Of a DNA stretch of 64,000 bases, positions 56,677 to 64,000 are shown piece after piece. The stretch covers positions 16,188,712 through 16,252,711 of the forward strand of contig OZ029915.1 in the NCBI GenBank assembly GCA_964023275.1, in the 5' to 3' direction. Both the position numbers and the translations under genes were made by a program. The DNA comes from Norana najaformis. Lineage: Eukaryota > Annelida > Clitellata > Crassiclitellata > Hormogastridae. Within the stretch, counting starts at the first letter, position 1. Every line of letters begins with the position of its first letter. The notes below the pieces were generated by a model. That model searched no databases, was not told where the DNA came from, and worked only from the letters and a program-made list of their open reading frames with translations.

Positions 56677-59600
56677 AAGTATGTATGTATGTATGTATCT
56701 AATCTTTTATATAGCGCATTTTAAGAACCTCTCAAAAGCGCTGTGAACATGGCTGCCCAGTTAATTTAAACAAGCAAGTCTTGACTAACGAAGAGAATGT
56801 TTCCTGGGACAAATTCACAGAAATAGAACGAATGTTTATAGGAAGACTATTCCACAGGGAAGGACCCATGCAAGACAATGCACGGTGTTGTCGTGCTGAT
56901 GTACCACAGTGAGGAACCTGTAAATCTCCTCGGGATGAAGAGCGAAGCAACTGATGACCCGGATGGGCACCGACTGGCACGAACAACTCTCGTATGTATT
57001 CAGGAGCGTATCCAGCCAACGAGGCCCGACCAAAGAGCAGGATCTTGAATTTGATTCTTTCTTCAGTTTGTAGCCATTGCAGAGTATCTCTCATATAAAC
57101 TGATATATGGGAAAATTTCGGTAGATTAGCGACTAGACGGGCGGCACAGTTCAGGACGGACTGGAGCTGACGAAGACGGAATTTTTGCAAACCTGTGAAG
57201 ACAGAGTTGCAATAGTCCAGCCGCGTCAGGACGAAGGAGTGAAGTAATGCTGTTGCAGCGCTGAACGATAGGTTACGCCGTATTGATCGAATTTGACGCA
57301 GCTGATAGTAGCATGACCTGCACAACGAATCGACATGGTCAGCCATGGACAGCTCACCATCTATAAGCACTCCCAGGTCACGGACCAGCTGTTGGGGCGA
57401 CCAGCCCGGAAATGATGAGAGTAGCTCCTGATGGTTGATTTTGGCCCGAGCTTGACGAGTACCAATCCACAAAAATTGTGTTTTGGATGGGTTAAGCCAA
57501 AGGCGATTCGATGACATCCACACCTGTACGTCTGTCACAGTTCCCAGCAACAACGTAAGGCAGGCGAGAGAATCAGCAGGACGACAGCTGGAATAAAGCT
57601 GGACATCGTCAGCATATTGATGAACACGGGCGCCACGTGTAGTAATGATACGAGTCAGATCTGCTGTATAAAGAATGTAAAGGACGGCCCAATGACCGAA
57701 CCCTGAGGAACGCTGAAAGAGACTGGGACCCAGTCTGAGCAGGCTGACTCTGTAGCTACCATCATCATCCGCTCATCAAGAAATGATCGAAGCCATTTCA
57801 GCGACTGGTCAACGAATCCATACGATACATTAAGACGTGTCGATAGTATGTCATGATCAACCGTGTCAAAGGCGGCACTTACGTCAAGATGAGCGAGCAG
57901 TGTCACGTGACCAGAGTCCATGGAATCGTAGAAATTGGAAATCAGTCGCAAGAGGACTGTCTCGGTGGAATGACCCCTTCTGAATCCGGATTGGAGCTTC
58001 GGCATAAGATCAGCCGGTTCAAGATAGCGCAACATCTGTCCAGCAACAACTTTCTCAATCATCTTGGATAAGAAGCTGAGATTTGATACCGATGTGTAGT
58101 TTTTGATATCTTCAGGGTCCATGCCCACCTTCTTCAGTGTTGGCCGTATGACCGCATGCTTCTGACTGGCTGGTAAGACTCCCTCCATGAGCGACGCATT
58201 ACAGAGCCGCACCAGAAAAGGCAGCAGGATGTCGATAAGCTCGAGGAGGAGAAACGTCAGAATGGGATCGAGCGTGCTAGATTTCGACGGCATAGACAGA
58301 ATAATGTTCCTTAATTGCGACTCGGTCACCAGGTTGAACCTTTCAAATCGATGGTCTGTTGTTGAATAAGTAGGAGCAGGTGAGCCTTCGGTGTCACGGC
58401 GGACAGATGAGACCTTCTTTAGGAGATGACGAAGGAAGTCCTCGGGAGAAAACGATGGCTTCTGTGAGCTCTGTGAGCGACCAAGGATCACTGAAAGACT
58501 TTTCCATAATTGCCTACTGTCCTTAGAGTCTCGAGCAATCATGTTCTCCCAGTAACACCGTTCCTTTTCCTGGAAGAAGCTGTGTTTTTGCCGCAGAAGC
58601 TTTATCCATTCCTGTCGATCACCGTCCAACCTGGTCCTCCGATAACGCCACTCAGCTTGTCTAACCGTTCGCCGTATCGCTCGACATTCAGAGTCAAACC
58701 AAGGTGTAAGAGGACTAACCCTGATGCGGACTGGTCGGAGAGGTAGAATATTGTCGATAATGGAATGCAGGGTGGAATCGTAGAGGTCGCATAAATCAGC
58801 CGAGGTGGTATCCGTATCAGCAGTCATTCCAAGCAAGTCACTGTCAAGAAGGCGATGACTAAAAGCATCTCTATCTAATGATTTCCATCCCCTGATGTTA
58901 GTCTCAGTGACCAGTGGCGATGAGTGAAAACATGGAACTCTGAAGATGATAAGGCTATGGTCAGAGATAGATGGAGGTACCATTGCGACTGAAACCGGCT
59001 CGCAGTCCTCACGGGTGATAAATAGATCAAGGCAGCCGCCGTGTATGTGCGTAGGCTCTTTAACATGCTGACACAGTCCGAAACTGGTTAAGAGATGCGT
59101 TAACTGGTCAGCCCAGGGACAGTTCAAATCCTCCATATGGATGTTAATATCACCCGTTATAACCAGTTGCGAGTTGATAGTGGCTAGGTGTTTCAATAGG
59201 AGAGTAAACTCCTGAATGAAGGACTCGGATGGCGGTTGTGATCCCGGTCGATACATGGCGGCGATTGTCAGAGGTCCACGTAATGTGGAAAATGAGCAAA
59301 GCAGGACCTCAAAGGTGTTAAAGGTCACTGCGAGCTCAATTAACCTCGCCCGCAAATTCGCCCGATGGAAAATTGCCAGCCCACCGCCCGCATGACGTTG
59401 TGAAGCAGACCCCGACTCACTGTGTGACCGATCGACGATACGGAACCCCGATGGCGCCGATCTCAACATCGCGACGTCAGACGAAGACTGATGCCAGGTT
59501 TCAACAGCAACCATGATGTCGAGGCAGTAGTCAGTGATGGCATCCACTATGGAAGTCGATTTACTTCCAACGCTCCTGACATTCCACGTTCCCATACGCA

Positions 59601-60013
59601 ACCCTAAACTTGATTTGGCGCCATCGTCCGTCACTTGTATGGATGGTACTGACTGGCTAATTCGTTGCGAGCGCGGCCGCCATATACGCAATGAGAACAA
59701 CGTCTTCCTCAGTGAACGTACAACTGACTGGTCACCACAGGCCAATCGCCTCAACACTTCAGCGCTGTACACCATAGACGGCCTTGTAGACATGGCACAC
59801 CTTAGACAAATCTCGACTCATAAGATGTCCGAAAGTTGATAAAATTTACTAAACTGCAGAGTTTTCCAAGAATTCAGAACCGATTATGTAATGTGTATGA
59901 TAAATCCGTAATAATTCGCCAGTTTAAAACCAAACTTTGACCGAGAAATGGCAAAATTACGTGAATAAACAAAACCGACACGTGTGTATTTACACGCCAG
60001 AGGCGCCATACAC
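56677..60013 (-). mobile_element. L2/CR1-like LINE J, nearly whole, inserted in K
   Basis: About 3.3 kb with a 5' leader (60013-59794), one long ORF with a single-base shift, a 3' UTR and a (CATA)n tail at 56678-56700. The short flanking duplication ATC or TATC in the K text marks the target. It is the innermost and youngest layer of the nest. Confidence 0.88.
56732..59793 (-). pseudogene. LINE J endonuclease-reverse transcriptase, one frameshift
   Basis: The long part is 59793-57655 (712 codons): endonuclease with GTWNVRSVGSKS near residue 69, AAMYRPGSQPP, VITGDINIHMEDLNCPW and SISDHSLIIF, then RT with NYTSVSNLSFLSKMIEKVV, SGFRRGHSTETVLL, LDVSAAFDTVDHDIL and FSVPQGSVIGP. A one-base loss near 57655-57665 moves the frame. 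In the other frame VHQYADDVQLYSS (intact YADD) and the C-terminal part to KTCLFKLTGQPCSQRF (stop at 56732) follow. Otherwise undamaged, so it is recent. Confidence 0.9.
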
Positions 60014-61568
60014 GATAGCTTGAAGGCGGTTTATCTGGGTTGTGTCAATATTGAGGAAAAGTGAATTGCAGTAGTCAAGTTTTGCATGGACTATGGATGT
60101 GGCAATGGTAGATGCAGTTTTGAAGTCGAATTTTGAATTCTGCAAAGGTCGCGGATATGCATAAAGCAAGAGCGGGAAAGATGGGTGATATGATCAGAAA
60201 AAGTAAGGTTCTGGTAGAAAATAACACCTAAATTGCGGACAGAAGAGTTAGTATTAAAGGTGTGGGTTGAGGCAGAGTCTAGGCTGAGGAAGACAGAGGG
60301 GTCAGGAATTTTCTTGAGCTGGTCACGTAGGCCTATAAGTATGAATTCAGTTTTAGATGGGTTCAGGCATAAGAGATTAGATGTCATCCAAGAGATTTGT
60401 TTAACCACGCAAAGAAGATGATCTGTAGACTCATTGAAGCAATTTGGAGAGAAATAGTTGTGTCATCAGCATAGAGGTGACGGTCAACGGAGGATGCTTT
60501 AATGAGTGAACTGAGTGGGGTAGTGTAGCCACGGTGGTCATGGATGTCCAGGCCATCATCAGAGAGGCAGGTGAAATTGATCACCAAGTTGACCACCACC
60601 TCTGGACGCTTCACTATAACATACCTTTATGACGCATTCCTCCTTGGAGCACTCCTCTTGGTCGGCAGAGCTCTTGATGCTGCTCAGGAGTTGCACTGTA
60701 CACAGCTTTCAACTGGAAATTCACGGCTGCCCTCTATATCTAGGCATGAACCCCTCATTTTATTCTGCAGTTCTCTTGGTTCTCTCCTTCATCCCCTTCA
60801 CTGTATGAAAAACTCAATCCTACTCCGGTCTGACCAGAATGTGTACGGTTTTAACATCCTCAAGCTGGACATTGCTGATTACAATTGGGCTCAAGCCACT
60901 CTGGCTATCAGGAATGGGAGTCTGGCATCTGTTGTGTGTCCTCACTGACATTGCCTGTCTTTCTCCATTGACACTGGCCTCCAAATGCTGGACAAAGAGA
61001 GTCTGCTACGGCTCTCAGCCTGGCTTCCGCTGCAGCACTGCAACATAGCAAGCCTCCATCCTGTCCAACTGCACAGCACCTCAGGAAAACTCTCTTGAGG
61101 GCCCAAGAACAATGGCTTACAGAATCAGATGCTCTTTGCCTGAAGAAACCTTCTGTTGTTAACAAAGCGCCTTGGACTAGCACAGTCACACCACACCAGA
61201 TCAGTCTACTAACAGTCTACTTAAGGCCATGCATGCTGCCACTGAGATAGCTGCTGAAAGAAAAATAACTAAATACATCACCATTCTTTCATCATATTGC
61301 TTTGCGCCCTTGGCCTTGGAAACTCTGGGCCCAATAAATCAAGGTGACCTCGCTTTCATCAAGCGACTCAACTACTGCCTTCCACAGGTGTCAGGAGATA
61401 ACAGAGAAACTACTTTCCTCCATCAGTGCTTATCTGTGGCTATCCAGTGCTTCAATGCTATCGCTTTTTGCAGCACTTTTCCACCAAAACAGCCAACAGC
61501 TAAGATTAGCCTTCCCAGAATAATGCTCCCCTAATATTTATCATATGTGCCTTGATTAAAAAAACCAA

Positions 61569-61622
61569 AAACTAATAATAATAATAATAATAATAATAAC
61601 AACAACAACAACAATAATAATA
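61569..61622 (+). repeat. (TAA)n/(CAA)n microsatellite
   Basis: Tail of element N, directly before the second N-type fragment. Confidence 0.85.
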
Positions 61623-61808
61623 ATTGTGGTGGTCGCACTGGAGACCAGCGGCACATGGAGTATGGAAGGATTGGATTTTGTGTTGGAGTTAGGACGAAGG
61701 ATGACAATGGCAACCCACGATCCACTGGAGACCAGCTACCTGCTCCAAAGACCCTCAGTGGCTGTCCAGCGTGGGAACGCCATCTGCTTCTCCGGAACTC
61801 TACTATGA
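61623..61808 (+). mobile_element. Second N-family C-terminal fragment
   Basis: VVALETSGTWSMEGLDFVLE, then ELGRRMTMATHDPLETSYLL and QRPSVAVQRGNAICFSGTLL repeat the C-terminal pattern of N (ALETLGPIN..., CLSVAIQCFNAIAFCS). It is a separate, short 3' fragment of a relative, again followed by (TAA)n. Confidence 0.7.
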
Positions 61809-61839
61809 ACATCTAGGATAACAATAATACCAATAACTC

Positions 61840-62100
61840 AGAAATGCCATAATAATAATAATAATAACAATAAAAAACAAAAACTAATAACATTAATAAT
61901 AATAAGACGAATATAGTTATTAACAATAACAATAATAATGATAATAATTATAATAGTTGGAAATAATAATATGCATAATAATAAAACAATAAAACACAGC
62001 ATAACCTGTATCAAGACAACATCCAGGTGTATTCAGCCGGTCATCCATCAGTGTGACTTACATGACAGTAATAATAACAACAACAACAATAATAATACTC
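61840..62100 (+). repeat. (AAT)n/(AAC)n microsatellite region
   Basis: Long imperfect AAT, AAC and TAATAATA runs, broken at 62000-62065 by about 60 bases of LINE-like text. Non-coding. Confidence 0.8.
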
Positions 62101-62460
62101 ACTTGGCTTGCATACTAGTTCCATTTGGTGTCCAATAAGCTCAGTCCTCTGACTGCACCCCTTATATTCTACATGGCTGATCTGATCTAGCTCATCACTG
62201 CCCTTTTAATCCCAGATTAACCAGTACACTGATGACATTCAGGTGTATTTTAGCTGCTGTGCTCCTCGCATTTGGAGTCGTCTACCACAAAAGGCCTGTC
62301 TTGCAAACTCGCTACCATCTTTTAAATCGCTTGTTAAGACTCACTACTTTACCCTGGCTTTTGCATGATTCCATCTTGGCCCCTAGCAAATATTCATCTG
62401 CGCCTCAGATTCAGGCGTACTGACATTGCGCACATTATAAGTACTTTAAATAAATAAAAT
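62100..62460 (+). mobile_element. LINE E family fragment, internally deleted
   Basis: INQYTDDIQVYFSCCA near 62220 (YADD replaced by YTDD) jumps straight to the C-terminal PRIWSRLPQKACLANSLPSF and the 3' tail ATAAGTACTTTAAATAAATA at 62437-62456. Confidence 0.75.
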
Positions 62461-63539
62461 AAATATTCAAGCTGTCATCCATCTGCCTGACTGACATGGC
62501 TGTATGTCAACTACTCAAGCCATAGTTGAGACAGTATATACATGGATGTAGTCAAAACGATTTCTGTTAAACCCAGCAAAAATGCATCACCTAAGGCTGC
62601 ACACCAATAACCGTAGCTGCAATCAATCTGACACATATGTGATTCAAGGCTAGACCTTTAGGGTCCTGGCCAACAGCTTCATAGAATGAAGCCAGAGCAC
62701 AGACTGCATTTCAATCACTGATCTTGGCACTCTGTAGGGCTGTGTAGACCCACTGCAAATTGCTAAAAGGAATCATTCACTGCACTAATTCAAGTTAAAC
62801 CTCTAAAGTCTGTTACCAGATTTCACCAGATTGCTTTAAAGCATTTGTTCGAATATCGATATGTTTCATAAGATGATTTCTTTTGCTGTGCTGTCAGAAA
62901 CATTTTAATCCATTTTAATATTTGTGAAATTTGCAGCTTTGAATGACTTTAGCCATAAAAATGAATTTGAATGAGGACATTTCTTAAGATAAACATCCTT
63001 ATGCATCACTGTTTTTGGCATTTATGTGTCATAAATAAGGCATTGTTTTTCAGCTACTCTATTATGAATATTAATTAGGCAATACACGGTCCTAAAGCCA
63101 TGGAATTTCCAAAAATTGTGCACTTTTTGAAGGGGTTGATTCAAGATATGCAAATGAGTCCTCTATTGAATATGTGCAGCCCAGCAGCTAACTTAGACCC
63201 TAGTCAGTGGCTGAGAAGTCGTCAGACCCCCACGATAATGACCCACTCAACTTGTCTACATTGGCTGACAAACTATACCATTATCAAATTACTGCACTAC
63301 AAATAACCTGGCCAAGGCCATTTAAACTGGCAATTGCTAAGACTGAGATTGAATTTTAAGTATTTGCACTTCAAAAATAGTTTACCGGCTGCAGTAAAAC
63401 AAAGTTAATTCCAAAGCTCTTGTCCAGAAGTATTGACTGACATAATATCCAAAGGTTAGGCCAGTTCAAATAGCTATTTCTGACTGCACAGCTGGTACGA
63501 ACGCTGCATCTTTTTAAGTTTTAATATATTATGCTTATA
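62461..63539. other. Intron sequence, nothing firm
   Basis: 62461-62830 has faint LINE RT-like plus-strand text (TWM-SKRFLLNPAK near 62540). The rest holds nothing recognised. No talin exon is found here. Confidence 0.4.
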
Positions 63540-63920
63540 TAGTAGGCCTCTATAACATTTTATATATAACATTAAAAAATTGTGCATGTATACACATTGT
63601 ACACACACATATATAACGCCTATCTATATATGCAAATGTGATGGAAAACTGTTGATGTGGTGTCACCAGGAGACACAGACAAGTTTTTTCAGTTGCCACA
63701 TGATCCCATTCTCAGGAACTATTCCTCAGTTGTTAGCTTATCCCTTTATGTTGGTTTGATCTGAACTTCAGTGCATTTACTTGTGGTGCAGACAACTCCA
63801 TATTTACATACTGGAGTGTGTAGAAAACTAACTGGATCTTCTGCTGAAATGGTGGAGTTAATGTCTTCCAGTTCTACCCAGTAGAGTTAATGTCTTCCAG
63901 TTCTATCCAGTAAAGGGGTG
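63540..63920 (-). repeat. Interspersed repeat P, copy 2
   Basis: Minus-strand copy of the repeat at 24262-24720 (CTGAGGAATAGTTCCTGAGA, GATAGAACTGGAAGACATTA). A 37-base unit (TCTTCCAGTTCTACCCAGTA) is doubled at 63860-63915. Confidence 0.65.
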
Positions 63921-64000
63921 CCAAAAGTCACTGGGGTAGCTAGCCTTACAAGGGCCCTTGTGCAAACTGAACTTTGTATATTTTGCTTTAAGGAACTGAA

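Larger units (their letters stand above)
56019..60615 (-). mobile_element. L2/CR1-like LINE K, inserted in N and split by J
   Basis: The outer parts are 60014-60615 (SNLLCLNPSKTEFILIGL, SSVRNLGVIFYQNLTFSDHI, up to INRLQAI) and 56019-56676 (QNAFARAVTKTPKHHHITPV, HWLEIPERIEYKVLSL, LWNKLPPELRQLSG, LHSRLKTLLFQKSY, then the 3' UTR and the tail GATTACGATTACAATC at 56019-56040). Across J the text reads LQAI|QNAF without loss. K lies opposite to N. Confidence 0.82.
55095..61545 (+). mobile_element. RT element N, split by LINE K (and LINE J)
   Basis: The left part is 55095-56018: VSLKLEDGNISGVLWFL, IRSFPAGSAGGPDGICSQHI, GGLWPIATGYCWHRLTSKCA, VLVKLDFTNAFNSLNQASIL, then GPLLFCLPIQNILSNLQSPL and DDLTLGG just before 56019. 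The right part is 60616-61545: DAFLLGALLLVGRALDAAQE near 60630, PSISRHEPLILFCSSLGS, WAQATLAIRNGSLASV, and a C-terminal LALETLGPINQGDLAFI with FLHQCLSVAIQCFNAIAF near 61440. This RT family, with 'PIAVGYTLRRL'-like and 'ETLGPI'-like blocks, is known to me from unclassified invertebrate RT proteins. Its clade I leave open. Frames are broken in several places. The tail is (TAA)n. Confidence 0.75.

Noticed and set aside
62640-62790. Possible further talin exon on the minus strand
   Set aside because: The frame from a possible AG at about 62775 contains a stop and does not resemble the talin linker or F3 domain.

Overview
The window is animal nuclear DNA, most likely from a marine or other invertebrate. 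The evidence is one host gene with many small exons in long introns, tRNA-headed SINEs, many non-LTR retrotransposons (LINEs), TTAA-type DNA transposons and a Polinton. Nothing in it is bacterial, and I cannot fix the phylum.

The backbone is a talin gene on the minus strand, recognised from memory of human talin-1. Eight exons run from 52270 down to 757 (52127-52270, 43317-43477, 38127-38286, 28901-29002, 25108-25377, 23075-23191, 21953-22051, 757-888). They total 1185 bp (395 codons). All borders show AG/GT splice sites, the phases agree, and the order is collinear with human residues of about 478-877: the end of the head-rod linker, then rod bundles R1, R2 and most of R3. No exon seems to be missing in this stretch. 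The head lies beyond the right edge and the rest of the rod beyond the left edge. Talin links integrins to actin and senses force.

Almost everything else is transposon sequence inside talin introns. 1-680: LINE 3' end. 1195-9160: a SINE, a LINE split by a TTAA element, two sister TTAA MITEs and a decayed RTE-like LINE. 9594-20419: a reduced Polinton fossil with terminal inverted repeats, a packaging ATPase, a small basic PX-like protein and a broken protein-primed DNA polymerase, with a younger LINE inside. It sits in a 21-kb talin intron. 21090-21620: a 500-bp purine tract. 24260-31790: SINE and LINE pieces. 31787-33635: an RTE-like LINE between 75-bp direct repeats. 33680-41560: a mosaic of L2/CR1-like LINEs. 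42111-43305: a DNA transposon with TIRs and 6-bp target duplications that ends 11 bp from a talin splice donor. 45460-51655: a LINE split by a nearly whole RTE element. 52556-61545: nested insertions (J inside K inside N, and L inside M).

I see no multi-gene host system. The strongest points are the talin reconstruction with two conserved positions of the R3 threonine belt, the reduced Polinton with unexplained duplicated modules, and the insertion layers that give a relative history of the locus.
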